A stretch of DNA of 64,000 nucleotides from Pinirhizobacter sp036499745 (GCF_036499745.1 NZ_DASYDG010000010.1:62001-126000), one strand, 5' to 3'; counted from the first letter of the stretch, positions 16,290 through 26,430 are shown. Translations and numbers: made by a program. The notes: generated from the letters alone by a model not told the origin.

Positions 16290-19200
16290 ATGTCCACCGT
16301 ACTTCGCAAGCATCCGCTGTCATGTGCCATCACCGCGTCGCTTCTTGCGGTCATGTCGGCATCGGCCACGGCATCCACCTGGGCCGATACCCAGCCCTAC
16401 AACCTCGCGCCGCAGGCCGACACGGCGCAGGCCACGCCCGCGGCGTCGCCGCCGGCCACCGGTAAAAATGGTGCAAAGAAGGACAAGGATGCCGTCACCT
16501 TGTCGACCGTGGTCGTCACCGGCGTCCGTGCATCGCAGATGCGCGCCATCGACCTCAAGCGCGATGCCCCGAACATCCAGGACAGCATCACGGCGGAGAA
16601 TATCGGCGCCCTTCCCGACACGACGATCACCGACTCCCTGCAACGCGTCACCGGCGTGCAGATCAACCGCGAGGCCGGCGTGGGCACCTCTGTGGACGTG
16701 CGCGGCCTGCCCCAGGTCGGCACCATGTTGAACGGTGAAGTGTTCATCACGGCCGACCAGATCGACTCACAGCAGCCAGACTTCGCCATGCTGCCGTCGA
16801 CGCTCTTCCATGGCGTGGACGTGGTCAAGTCGTCCACTGCCAACGAGACCGACGGCGGCATCAGCGGCGCCATCGACCTGCATACCTACCGCCCCTGGGA
16901 TTTACCAAGCGGATTCACCTACAGTTATTCGGCCGACGGGGAGCGTGGCAAGACCAGCCAGCACCTGGGGCCCGAGGCCAACGGGCTGATCTCGTTCAAT
17001 GACCATGGCCGCTGGGGCCTGTTGATCGCCGCGGATTTCTCCAACACCCGGCGCACCAGTTCCACCGAGGGCCTGGACCAGTATGGCGTGGTGCTCAACG
17101 GCGAGAATGCCGCCAGCGCCGGCGGTTACAACGGCTTCCTCACTCCGTGGAACGACGCGCCCATCCCGCCGCAGATCATGCAGAATGCCGATGGGAGCGT
17201 CGATGTCAATCACGACGGGAAGTCCAGCGGCGTGTTCATGGGCAGCCAGGACATCGGCCTCAACCAGATCACCACCCAGCGCAAGCGCAAGTCCGGCAAT
17301 GCATCGTTCCAGATGGACATCGGCAACGGGTTCAGCCTGACCAGCGATTACTTCTATTCGCAACAGCGCCAGTACGATCGCAATGTCGGCATCCAGTTCA
17401 ATTCCACCAACTGGCAGGGTGCCACCTACGTGCCGCTACAGTCGCGCGACACGGGCCACCCTGCCCTGGGCTCGTACGGCACACCGGAGCCCGGCTGGGA
17501 AGGCAGCAACATTTACACGACGCAGGTTTACCAGAAGTGGCCGGGTGATGTGGAATCGTATTCGTCGATCATCCAGAAAAGTTCCGTGGCCAAGAATTTC
17601 AATCTGCAGCTGGATTACGATGACGGCGGTCCCTTTACCGCCACCTTGCGCGGCATTCGTGACACGGCTTGGCAGTCCAACCAGGAAACCGACCTCAACA
17701 TTTCCGATTCGGACGGCGCCCTATGGCCCAACGTGCTGAAGGACGGCGTGCCCGACGACGCCGTGCCACCGGGGACCATGGTCTACCCGGCAGAGTTGGG
17801 CGGCAACCGCGTGTTCAACGCCAACGGCATTGCGCAGAACACGATTCCGGTAACCGCGGATTTCCGGGGCCGCTATATCAAGATCGGCCTGCCATCGGCA
17901 CTGGCCTCGGATTTCGCCAATCCCAACGGCTGGACGATGAAGACGCTTGAATCCTCTGGCGACTACGACCGCCAGGTGGCGCTGAACGCATTGCGTTTCG
18001 ACGGCAAGTTCGATTTCAACGACGGCTTCAAACTTGAATTTGGCGTACGCAACAGCATCCGCAGTGCCGACAACAACGGCTGGACCCTGGAAACACCCGT
18101 CTATGCCGGCATGGGTGCGAGCGACCCGGGTGGCTGCCTGGTGCGCTACGTCGGGGCCGACGTGGTCCTCAACAGTGGTTCGTGTACCGCGGGCAACGAC
18201 CAGGGCTATTTCCGTGCCGGGCCGCTGTCCGCACTGCAAATGCCCAATACCGCCGGGCCGTTGTCCAAAAACTTCAAGCAATACAATAATCTGCTTGGCT
18301 CGGGCATCAACTTCTGGGCCGTTAACCCCGATGCCCTGGTCGACCCCATTTCATATTGGAAGTCGCTCTATCCCGGTACCGTGCAGGTGGCCGAACCCGG
18401 GACGACCTGGGGCGTACGGTTGAAAGAGTTGTCCGGTTACCTGCAGGGCGACTTCGATGGCGACCTTGGAAGCATGCACTACAACGGCAATGTGGGCGTG
18501 CGCGTGATCCGCACTGACCTGGATGTGTCCCAACATCTGAGCGGCGACCCGGGCGCGTATGGCAACGAGCCTGAGGATGTCGGCATCGACAAAACCCACC
18601 GCAGTTACCAGGACGTGCTCCCATCGGCCAACTTCTCGCTGGACATGACCGACAGCCTGAAACTTCGGCTGGCGTACTCAAAGAACATGATGCCACTGGA
18701 CCTGAGCACCTGGGGTGGCGGACTACAGTTGAACTACAGCCTGAGCGAGACACCCACCGGCCCGATCTTCCGCGTCGCCGACGGCACCTCGTCGGGCAAC
18801 CCGGACCTCAACCCCTGGCGCTCCAGGAACTTCGGTGCCTCGCTCGAGTACTACATCAATCCCACCAGCATGCTGAGCCTGGCGCTGTTCCGCATCAACG
18901 TGGACAGCTTCATCAAGAACGGCAGCGTGACCAACTGCACCCTTCCCGATGAAGACGGCGTGGTACGTAATCATTGCATCGTGATCACCGAACCGGTGCA
19001 GGGAACCGGTAACAGCATCAAAGGCGCGGAGTTCGACTACCGCCAGGGGTTCACCTTCCTGCCCGGCATCCTGTCCAAGACGGGCATGGAGGTCAACGCC
19101 ACATATGCGCCTAGCAAATCCGGTGAAAGGGATCTGGCCGGCAAGGAAATTCCCTTCCAGGACAATTCGACCAAGTCAGGGAACTTCATCCTGTGGTACC

Positions 19201-19481
19201 AGGACGACCGCTTCCAGGCGCGCGTGGCGTACAACTACCGGTCGCGTCGCGCGGTGATGGACAGCGTGGGCGGTATCACCGGCCTGGAAATGTACGAAGC
19301 GCCGCAGAAATACGTGGATGCATCCATCTCTTACAAGCTCAGCAAGTACGCGGAGATTTTCCTGGACGGCACCAACCTCACCAACGAATACCAGCGGTAC
19401 TACCTGGTATGGCCTGACCAGCCTGGGCATTCCACGTTCTCCGAGCGAAGCTTCATGGTCGGCGTGCGAGGCCAGTGGTGA
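16290..19481 (+). CDS. TonB-dependent outer-membrane receptor
   Basis: A 1063-residue receptor for energised uptake across the outer membrane. A signal peptide (to about ASATAST) is followed by a TonB-box-like region (LSTVVVTGVRASQ), the plug (NIQDSITAENIGALPDTTITDSLQRVTG and VDVRGLP), and a long barrel ending ERSFMVGVRGQW with a terminal aromatic. The ATG at 16290 was chosen because ACGAGGG lies 8 bases upstream. It resembles the large carbohydrate receptors of Xanthomonas and Caulobacter. Substrate, probably glucosamine or N-acetylglucosamine oligomers, is inferred from the operon. Confidence 0.93.
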   Translation: MSTVLRKHPLSCAITASLLAVMSASATASTWADTQPYNLAPQADTAQATPAASPPATGKNGAKKDKDAVTLSTVVVTGVRASQMRAIDLKRDAPNIQDSITAENIGALPDTTITDSLQRVTGVQINREAGVGTSVDVRGLPQVGTMLNGEVFITADQIDSQQPDFAMLPSTLFHGVDVVKSSTANETDGGISGAIDLHTYRPWDLPSGFTYSYSADGERGKTSQHLGPEANGLISFNDHGRWGLLIAADFSNTRRTSSTEGLDQYGVVLNGENAASAGGYNGFLTPWNDAPIPPQIMQNADGSVDVNHDGKSSGVFMGSQDIGLNQITTQRKRKSGNASFQMDIGNGFSLTSDYFYSQQRQYDRNVGIQFNSTNWQGATYVPLQSRDTGHPALGSYGTPEPGWEGSNIYTTQVYQKWPGDVESYSSIIQKSSVAKNFNLQLDYDDGGPFTATLRGIRDTAWQSNQETDLNISDSDGALWPNVLKDGVPDDAVPPGTMVYPAELGGNRVFNANGIAQNTIPVTADFRGRYIKIGLPSALASDFANPNGWTMKTLESSGDYDRQVALNALRFDGKFDFNDGFKLEFGVRNSIRSADNNGWTLETPVYAGMGASDPGGCLVRYVGADVVLNSGSCTAGNDQGYFRAGPLSALQMPNTAGPLSKNFKQYNNLLGSGINFWAVNPDALVDPISYWKSLYPGTVQVAEPGTTWGVRLKELSGYLQGDFDGDLGSMHYNGNVGVRVIRTDLDVSQHLSGDPGAYGNEPEDVGIDKTHRSYQDVLPSANFSLDMTDSLKLRLAYSKNMMPLDLSTWGGGLQLNYSLSETPTGPIFRVADGTSSGNPDLNPWRSRNFGASLEYYINPTSMLSLALFRINVDSFIKNGSVTNCTLPDEDGVVRNHCIVITEPVQGTGNSIKGAEFDYRQGFTFLPGILSKTGMEVNATYAPSKSGERDLAGKEIPFQDNSTKSGNFILWYQDDRFQARVAYNYRSRRAVMDSVGGITGLEMYEAPQKYVDASISYKLSKYAEIFLDGTNLTNEYQRYYLVWPDQPGHSTFSERSFMVGVRGQW

Positions 19482-20860
19482 GCGGAGCACCGCCGGCCAG
19501 TCGCGACAACGCCTTCCATCGTTCCATCGGGGTGTTCTCCGGCACCGCGATCAACATGACCCAGATGTGCGGTATCGGGCCGTTCATCACCATCCCGATC
19601 ATGGTCGCGGCAATGGGCGGGCCGCAGGCGGTCATCGGCTGGATCGCTGGCGCGATCCTGGCCATGGCCGACGGTTTGGTCTGGGCGGAACTGGGCGCGG
19701 CCATGCCGGGTTCGGGGGGAACCTATGTGTATCTGCGCGAAGCGTTCCAGTACCGCACCGGCAAGCTGATGCCCTTCTTGTTCATCTGGACGATGTTGCT
19801 GGCCATTCCCTTGCTGATGTCCACGGGCATCATCGGCATGGTGGAGTACCTGGGGTTCTTTTTCCCCAACCTGGGCTGGTGGCCGGTGCATGTCATCAGC
19901 CTGGTGGCGACGGCCATCGTCACCTGGCTGCTGTACCGCCGCATCGAATCGGTCCGTTCGATCACCATCGCCTTGTGGGTGATCATGCTGGTCTCCATCA
20001 TCGGCGTGGCGGCGGCAGGCTTTTCGAACTTCAATCCGGCCTTCGCCTTCACCTACCCGCCCGACGTGTTCGGCAGCCATTTCTTCGTCGGACTCGGTGC
20101 GGGACTGATCATCGGCATTTACGATTATCTCGGCTACAACACCACGGCCTACATCGGCGATGAGTTGCGTGATCCAGGGCAGACGATGCCTCGATCGATC
20201 ATCATTTCGGTGATCGCGATGATGTTCGTGTACCTGCTGCTCAATATCAGCGTGCTTGGCGTGGCGCCGTGGCAGGATATTGCCCAGTCCAAGTCCGTGG
20301 CCTCGATGGTGGTGGAACGCAGTTGGGGGCACCTGGCCGCCGCCGTCATGACCGTCCTGATCATCGTTACGGCATTCGCATCGGTATTCACCGGGCTTCT
20401 GGGTGGCTCACGCGTACCTTTTCAGGCAGCGCAGGACAAAGTATTCCTGTCCGTGTTCGGGCGTCTGCATGCCAGGCATGGATTCCCGCACATTGCCTTG
20501 CTCACGATGGGCGTGGTGACGGCCATTGGCACGTTCTTCAACCTGAGCGAAGTCATCAATATGCTGCTGGCCGCGATGATCATCGTGCAGTCGATCGCGC
20601 AGGTTGCCGCGCTTGTGACCTTGCGCAAACGCCAGCCGGATCTTGAGCGTCCCTATAAACAATGGCTTTATCCGGTGCCATGCGTGATCGCGGTTCTTGG
20701 CTGGATCTACGTATATGTCTCTGCCACCACGATGTCGATGATCCTGTCCGGCCTGTGGATTGTCGCCGGGCTGGTGGTATTTGCGATCTGGGCAAGGCTC
20801 AACCAGTCCTGGCCGTTCGCACCCGTTGAAGTGCGCGAAACTTATCTTGGGAACCCATGA
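19478..20860 (+). CDS. APC-family permease in the amino-sugar operon
   Basis: About 460 residues with roughly 12 hydrophobic segments, typical of the amino acid-polyamine-organocation superfamily. IGVFSGTAINMTQMCGIGPFITIP matches the first helix with its unwound GxG site, and MPGSGGTYVYLREAF is the classic APC motif after TM2. The start is GTG, overlapping the receptor stop (GTGA), with GAGG just upstream. APC proteins normally carry amino acids or amines; none of the usual sugar permeases is seen in this operon, so it may import glucosamine or an amino-sugar oligomer. That function is inference. Confidence 0.85.
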   Translation: MSGAPPASRDNAFHRSIGVFSGTAINMTQMCGIGPFITIPIMVAAMGGPQAVIGWIAGAILAMADGLVWAELGAAMPGSGGTYVYLREAFQYRTGKLMPFLFIWTMLLAIPLLMSTGIIGMVEYLGFFFPNLGWWPVHVISLVATAIVTWLLYRRIESVRSITIALWVIMLVSIIGVAAAGFSNFNPAFAFTYPPDVFGSHFFVGLGAGLIIGIYDYLGYNTTAYIGDELRDPGQTMPRSIIISVIAMMFVYLLLNISVLGVAPWQDIAQSKSVASMVVERSWGHLAAAVMTVLIIVTAFASVFTGLLGGSRVPFQAAQDKVFLSVFGRLHARHGFPHIALLTMGVVTAIGTFFNLSEVINMLLAAMIIVQSIAQVAALVTLRKRQPDLERPYKQWLYPVPCVIAVLGWIYVYVSATTMSMILSGLWIVAGLVVFAIWARLNQSWPFAPVEVRETYLGNP

Positions 20861-20864
20861 CGCC

Positions 20865-23546
20865 ATGCAAACTCCAGCCAGGCGTGTGCTTTGGATGATG
20901 GTCACGGTGGCGGCATGGGCCGTGCCGGCCGTTTATGCCCAGCCGGCCTATACCCCCACCAAGGTGTCCGGAGATGCCGGTTCCAGCACCGCCATCGATC
21001 ACTGGCAGATTCAGGACAGCGCGAAGGCCCAGCAGGGTGGCGCTGAAATTTCCTCCACGTCTTACACCACCAAAGAGTGGTACGCGGTGAGCGGCCGGGC
21101 GACCGTCATGGCCGGGTTGCTGGAAAACGGTACCTACAAGAACGTGTTCTACAGCGACAATCTGCGGGCCGTGCAGGTGCCCGATTCCAGCGGCAACCTT
21201 TTCGTGACGCCCTGGTGGTACCGCTCCGAATTCACCCTGCCGAAGAGCCCGGGCGCAAGGCACACGATACTGCGCACCAACGGCATCATCGCTAGCGCCG
21301 ACCTGTGGGTGAACGGGCACCTGGTGGCCGACCATGCGTCGGTCGCCGGAGCGTACCCGGTGCGAGATTTCGACGTGACTGCCTGGGTGCACCCGGGCGG
21401 CAACATCCTGGCGATGCAGATGCATCCTGCCGACCCAAGGACCAGCCTCTCCATCGGCTGGGTGGACTGGAACCCCACGCCCCCGGACAACAATATGGGG
21501 CCATGGCGCGGCGTGGACGTCGTCCAGGCCGGCCCGGTCCAGTTGAGCTTTCCGCAGGTTCGTTCAACCTTGCCCCTGCCCGATCTCACCCGCGCCACGC
21601 TGGATGTGAAGGTAACGGCGAAGAACCTCGACACGGTGGCGCATGACACGACGATCACCGGCATGGCAGCCGGCGTTTCCCTGCAACAATCCGTCCACCT
21701 CGAGCCGGGGCAAACGCAGGTCGTTTCGTTCTCGCCCAAAACCACCCCGGGTCTTTCATTGGATCACCCGAAGATCTGGTGGCCCATCGGCATGGGCGAA
21801 CATCCGCTCTACAAGCTGGAGATGACCGCGGCGGTCGACGGCGCGACATCCGATCGGGCCACCGCGTCATTCGGCATCCGTAGTGTGAGTTCCAGCCTCA
21901 CCAAGGATAGCTATCGCCAATTCTCCATCAACGGAAAGCCCTTGCTGATCCGCGGCGGCGGCTGGGCGCCGGACATGTTCCTGCGTGACGATCCCATCCG
22001 CATGGAGGCCGAATTCAGCTATGTCCGCAACCTCGGCCTCAACACCATCCGCAGCGAAGGCAAGCTTGAGAACCAGCGCTTCTACGACCTGGCCGACCGC
22101 GACGGCATCATGATCCTGCCCGGATGGGAATGCTGCGATAAGTGGGAGTCGGCGGCCAAGACTGGCGGCGGGCCCTGGGATGCCGACGACCTGAAGGTGG
22201 CCGAAGAGTCCATGGCCAGTGAAGCGCGTTTGCTTCGAAACCATCCATCGGTGATCGGCTTCCTGATCGGCAGCGACAACCCGCCGCCGCCGGACATCGC
22301 GAAGATTTACGTCGACGCGCTGCGCGCCGCCGACTGGTCATTGCCCATCATCTCAGCGGCTGTCCCCAAGGGTACCGCCCAAGCCGGTCCCTCCGGCCTG
22401 AAAATGGCCGGACCGTACGACTGGATACCACCGGCCTATTGGTATGCCGACAAGCTGGGCGGCGCGTTTGGTTTCGACTCGGAGGTCAGCGCCGGCGCCG
22501 ACATTCCCCGGCTGGAAGACGTGCAGCGCATGCTGTCGCCGCAGGAGCAGGAAGCACTGTGGAAATATCCGGAGACGAGGCAATTCCACGCGTCCGCGGA
22601 CTGGTCGACATTCGCTGTATTGACGCCGTTCGACAAGGCGCTGGCTGCCCGTTATGGCGCGCCCACCAGCCTTGCCGATTACGTCGCCAAGGCCCAGCTG
22701 GACAACTACGACAACACCCGGGCGCAGTTCGAAGCGTTCAACGCGCACATGGACGCGGCCAAGCCCGCGACCGGCGTGATCTACTGGATGCTCAACAATG
22801 CGTGGCCATCGCTGCACTGGCATCTATACGACTACTTCATGAACCCCGCCGGCGCCTATTTCGGCGCCAAGAAAGCCAACGAGCTGGTGCACATCCAGTA
22901 CTCGTACGATTCGCACGGCATCGTATTGGTGAACCACGCGCTTGACGATGTCCATGGCCTTAAGGCGCACATCCGCGTACGGAACCTGGACGGTAGCGTG
23001 CGTTACGACAAACGTGTGCAGGACATCGACCTGGAGGGGAACCACACACGGGAACTGGTGAAACTCCCGGCCGTCTCCGGCCTCTCTTCGGTGTACTTCA
23101 TTGAGCTTGAGCTCTCCGCTTCTGACGATAAGCCTGTAAGCCGCAACGTCTACTGGCTATCCACCAGGCAAGACGTTCTCGATTGGGCAAAGTCGAACTG
23201 GTACCTGACGCCCTTGACGCAGTACGCGGACTTCACAGCCCTGCACTCGCTGCCGCCCGCGACGAGCCAGGTCCAAGCCACGACCCGGCGCGACGGGAGC
23301 GATGCCGTCACCACGGTTACGCTTTCGGTCCCGGCGTCGTCAGGTACGTTGGCGCTGCTGCAGCACGTGTCGATCAGACGCGGCCAGAAAGGCGATCTTG
23401 CGCTGCCGATACTGTGGAATGACAATGACGTCACGCTTTGGCCTGGTGAATCGATGGTCCTGACCGCGCGATACCCCTGGCAGGAAGGCACCGCACCGGT
23501 GGTCGAGGTCAGTGGGTGGAACGTACCGGAACAGAGCGTTCCTTGA
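20865..23546 (+). CDS. csxA: GH2 exo-beta-D-glucosaminidase, CsxA type
   Basis: An 893-residue secreted enzyme that removes glucosamine from the non-reducing end of chitosan oligomers. A signal peptide ends VPAVYAQ. The sugar-binding and immunoglobulin-like GH2 domains precede a barrel carrying LPGWECCDKWE, GPYDWIPPAYWYADK and TGVIYWMLNNAWPSLHW. These closely match my recollection of Amycolatopsis CsxA. The unusual Ser-Asp acid/base is present (Asp471 in IGSDNPP, replacing the usual Asn-Glu), and the nucleophile is Glu540 in FDSEVSAG. The start lies 4 bases after the permease stop. Confidence 0.9.
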   Translation: MQTPARRVLWMMVTVAAWAVPAVYAQPAYTPTKVSGDAGSSTAIDHWQIQDSAKAQQGGAEISSTSYTTKEWYAVSGRATVMAGLLENGTYKNVFYSDNLRAVQVPDSSGNLFVTPWWYRSEFTLPKSPGARHTILRTNGIIASADLWVNGHLVADHASVAGAYPVRDFDVTAWVHPGGNILAMQMHPADPRTSLSIGWVDWNPTPPDNNMGPWRGVDVVQAGPVQLSFPQVRSTLPLPDLTRATLDVKVTAKNLDTVAHDTTITGMAAGVSLQQSVHLEPGQTQVVSFSPKTTPGLSLDHPKIWWPIGMGEHPLYKLEMTAAVDGATSDRATASFGIRSVSSSLTKDSYRQFSINGKPLLIRGGGWAPDMFLRDDPIRMEAEFSYVRNLGLNTIRSEGKLENQRFYDLADRDGIMILPGWECCDKWESAAKTGGGPWDADDLKVAEESMASEARLLRNHPSVIGFLIGSDNPPPPDIAKIYVDALRAADWSLPIISAAVPKGTAQAGPSGLKMAGPYDWIPPAYWYADKLGGAFGFDSEVSAGADIPRLEDVQRMLSPQEQEALWKYPETRQFHASADWSTFAVLTPFDKALAARYGAPTSLADYVAKAQLDNYDNTRAQFEAFNAHMDAAKPATGVIYWMLNNAWPSLHWHLYDYFMNPAGAYFGAKKANELVHIQYSYDSHGIVLVNHALDDVHGLKAHIRVRNLDGSVRYDKRVQDIDLEGNHTRELVKLPAVSGLSSVYFIELELSASDDKPVSRNVYWLSTRQDVLDWAKSNWYLTPLTQYADFTALHSLPPATSQVQATTRRDGSDAVTTVTLSVPASSGTLALLQHVSIRRGQKGDLALPILWNDNDVTLWPGESMVLTARYPWQEGTAPVVEVSGWNVPEQSVP

Positions 23547-23562
23547 AGAAGCAAAGGCTTCC

Positions 23563-24603
23563 ATGGCACACGTGACGATCAATGATGTCGCCCGGGCATC
23601 GGACACCTCGAAGAAGACGGTATCGCGGGTCCTGAACAACGAGCCTAACGTGCGCGACGCCGTACGCGAACGAGTGATGGCGGCCGTTGCGGAACTCAAC
23701 TACCGGCCGCTCACCTCGGCGCGCAGCCTGGCGACGAACCGGTCGTTCATGATCGGCCTGCTCTACGACAACCTGTCGCCGAGCTACATCATGGAAGTCC
23801 AGGCCGGCGTGCTCGAAGCATGCGAGGCAAGGCACTACAGCATGATGGTGCAGCCGCTGGTTTCAACGGCGCCGGATTTCGTTGACCGGGTCATGGGCAT
23901 CCTTTCGCGGCACCGGCCCGATGGGCTGATCCTTACACCCCCCATCACCGACCATCCGAAGCTGCTTGAGCACCTGCGCAAGATCGACCTGCCGTTTGCC
24001 TCGATCGCCCCACGCCAATCGAAGGGCTGTATCGGGGTTATCCTGCGAGAGCGCGAAGCCGCCGCGGCGATGGTGGACCATCTTGTATCGCTGGGCCACC
24101 GCCGCATCGCCCACATCATCGGCGACCGCAAGCACGGGGGCGGCATCTGGCGCCTGGCCGGTTATCGGGACGGTTTGAAGCGCGCGGGGCTCGCAGAAAT
24201 TCCCCAATACATGGTGCAGGGCCGGTTCTCCTTCGAGTCGGGTGTAGCCGCGGCCCGACAGTTGCTTGCGCTGAAGAATCGCCCTACTGCCATTTTTGCA
24301 GGCGATGACGACATGGCCGTCGGAGCAATCTGGGCCGCCGCGGAAGCCGGAGTATCGGTTCCCGGCGATATGTCCATTTGCGGTTTCGACGACACCACCA
24401 TCGCGACCCAAGTGTGGCCACCGCTGACCACCGTCCACCAGCCTGTACGCGACATGGGCAAGCGTGCCACCGAGGAGCTGCTTCTTCGCGTACTGGACAA
24501 GGGGGAAGCCCGTATGGTTGAAGTAGGATATGAAATGCGCGTGCGCGCATCGACGGCACCCGCGCCCAAAATCGGGCGCCGCCCTGCTGCCCACGCTCGA
24601 TAG
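23563..24603 (+). CDS. LacI-family transcriptional regulator
   Basis: A 346-residue regulator. The N-terminal helix-turn-helix and hinge read TINDVARASDTSKKTVSRVLNNEPNV then YRPLTSARSLATNRS. A periplasmic-binding-like effector domain follows (GLLYDNLSPSYIMEVQAGVLEA, then ICGFDDTTIATQVWPPLTTVHQP). It lies 16 bases after the exo-glucosaminidase within the same operon. The likely target is the palindrome before glk, with an amino sugar or its phosphate as inducer; both are inferred. The start has AAAGG upstream and matches the family N-terminus. Confidence 0.93.
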   Translation: MAHVTINDVARASDTSKKTVSRVLNNEPNVRDAVRERVMAAVAELNYRPLTSARSLATNRSFMIGLLYDNLSPSYIMEVQAGVLEACEARHYSMMVQPLVSTAPDFVDRVMGILSRHRPDGLILTPPITDHPKLLEHLRKIDLPFASIAPRQSKGCIGVILREREAAAAMVDHLVSLGHRRIAHIIGDRKHGGGIWRLAGYRDGLKRAGLAEIPQYMVQGRFSFESGVAAARQLLALKNRPTAIFAGDDDMAVGAIWAAAEAGVSVPGDMSICGFDDTTIATQVWPPLTTVHQPVRDMGKRATEELLLRVLDKGEARMVEVGYEMRVRASTAPAPKIGRRPAAHAR

Positions 24604-24616
24604 GAGAGAAGCCCAG

Positions 24617-25462
24617 ATGCCTGCCACGCCTGACGCCAACAACCCGCAACGGAAGTTCCACTTCATTTCCGGGCTGCCACGCTCCGGCACCACGTTGCTG
24701 GCCGCTATCCTCAACCAGAATCCGCACTTTCGCGCAGGCATGACCAGCCCGCTTGCAGACATCATGGGCCTGGTGATTGCTGAAGCAAGCAGCAAGAACG
24801 ATTTCTCGTTCGATGTCTCCGACGAGCAACGCGTGGCCATGTTGCGCGGCCTGGTCGAAAGCTTCTACTCAGTCAACGCTGATGCCAGCGTGGTGTTCGA
24901 CACCAGCAGATTGTGGTGTAGCCGTATGCAGTTGCTCGACACACTATTTCCCGGGGTGAAGGTCGTTGCCTGCGTCCGCCAGTTGGCTTGGGTGCTCGAC
25001 AGCATGGAGAAACTGGTTCGCAACCAGCCGGTGAGTGTCAGCAAGATCTTCCGCTTCGATACCAATACCACGGTGTACTCGCGCGTCGAGGCGTTGACCG
25101 ATCCCCGGGGCATGGTGGGCTTCGCCTATCAGGCAACCAAGGACGCCTTTTACGGCGAGTACGCGAAAGACCACCTGCTGTTGTTGACCTACGAAAGCCT
25201 GGTGGCCGATCCGTCCAGGGCCGTGCGCGCGGTCTATGAGTTCCTCGGCGAGCCCTGGTTCGAGCACGACTTCGACCATGTCCAATACAACGCGAACGAG
25301 TTCGATGCCCGCGTCGGCATGCCCGGCCTGCATTCGGTACGGGCAAAGGTAGAGCGGATCGAACGGCAGCCCATCCTGCCGCGCGAGGTTTTCGGACGCT
25401 TCGCGAACGAAGCCTTCTGGACGGACCCGAAGAACAACGTCAACCAGGTTCCCATCGTTTAA
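24617..25462 (+). CDS. PAPS-dependent sulfotransferase-family protein
   Basis: A 281-residue protein. The 5'-phosphosulfate loop FISGLPRSGTTLLAAIL lies near the N-terminus, and a later 3'-phosphate-binding segment is LLLTYESLVADPSRAVRAVYEFLG. These are the two diagnostic motifs of the PAPS sulfotransferase fold. No transmembrane helix or signal peptide is visible, so it is cytoplasmic. GGAGAG lies 8 bases before the ATG. It is the last gene of the amino-sugar operon, 13 bases after lacI. The acceptor is unknown; an amino sugar or glycan is a reasonable guess. Confidence 0.87.
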   Translation: MPATPDANNPQRKFHFISGLPRSGTTLLAAILNQNPHFRAGMTSPLADIMGLVIAEASSKNDFSFDVSDEQRVAMLRGLVESFYSVNADASVVFDTSRLWCSRMQLLDTLFPGVKVVACVRQLAWVLDSMEKLVRNQPVSVSKIFRFDTNTTVYSRVEALTDPRGMVGFAYQATKDAFYGEYAKDHLLLLTYESLVADPSRAVRAVYEFLGEPWFEHDFDHVQYNANEFDARVGMPGLHSVRAKVERIERQPILPREVFGRFANEAFWTDPKNNVNQVPIV

Positions 25463-25593
25463 AGGTGGCCTCCCCGGCCAACACAACACTTTCGACATAG
25501 GACGTCTGGATCACCGGTTTTGTCGCCCAAAGCCTGTCCGCAAGGAATTACGTCAGTTACGATTCTCGCGGGGCGTCCATATCGGGGAGAGTC

Positions 25594-26319
25594 ATGTCCA
25601 TCATTGACCTGAGCGCTCGCGCCGCCGGAAGGACACGTCCGGCTTTTTATCTGACTTTGTCGCTGGTGATGGCTGCCGTGATCATCGCGGGCTTCTCCCG
25701 TACGGTTCCGGACGATGTAAACGCATCACCCACCTTGCCCGTGCTTCTCTTCGTCCACGGCGCGGTCTTCTCTCTTTGGGTCGTGCTGTTGGTGGTGCAG
25801 CCGGCGCTGGTTTATCGCGGATCGATTCGACTTCATCGACGTCTTGGCATGGCGGGCGCGGTGCTGGCAACAGCCATGGTGGTCATGGGCTTGGCCGCGA
25901 CGTACCTGGCCATACACGACAAGTTGGTGCCGTCATTTTTTCCGCCGGCCATCTTCCTTGCCATGAACACCATCGGCATCCTCGTGTTCGGCGCCCTGGT
26001 GACGGCAGGCGTAACGCTGCGCCGCTCAGCAGACTGGCATCGCCGGCTGATGATGTGCGCCACCGTATCGATCCTCGGGCCTGGCGTTGGCCGGCTGCTG
26101 CCGATGGATTCCTTCGGTCGCGCCGCCCCCATGGTGATGTTCGGGGTGATTGCCTTGTTCGGCCTCGCCGGCCCGGCGTACGATGTGATCAAGCGAGGCC
26201 GGGTGCACAAAGCGTATGTCTGGGGCGTGGGTGCGATCATCGTCAGCATGCTTATTACCGGTCCGGTCGCGTTCTCGCCGCCAACCCAGGCCTTGCTGAG
26301 GTGGGTCCAGGGCGCATAG
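25594..26319 (+). CDS. Multi-pass membrane protein with conserved histidines
   Basis: A 241-residue integral membrane protein of about six or seven helices. His residues lie at helix ends in VLLFVHGAVFSLW, SIRLHRRLGMAG, RSADWHRRLMM and RGRVHKAYVWG. This regular histidine pattern resembles haem-binding or DUF2306-like membrane families, but I cannot name one with certainty. It stands alone between the sugar operon and a convergent oxidoreductase gene. Confidence 0.75.
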   Translation: MSIIDLSARAAGRTRPAFYLTLSLVMAAVIIAGFSRTVPDDVNASPTLPVLLFVHGAVFSLWVVLLVVQPALVYRGSIRLHRRLGMAGAVLATAMVVMGLAATYLAIHDKLVPSFFPPAIFLAMNTIGILVFGALVTAGVTLRRSADWHRRLMMCATVSILGPGVGRLLPMDSFGRAAPMVMFGVIALFGLAGPAYDVIKRGRVHKAYVWGVGAIIVSMLITGPVAFSPPTQALLRWVQGA

Positions 26320-26430
26320 GGCATCGATCCGGATTTTCCTATCAAACACTTGCGTCGGGCAAACGTGGAGCGAATGTTGGGGCTTGTCACCAGACCGAAC
26401 ATCGCCAGATTTTTCTACCTGGCTCGCCAA

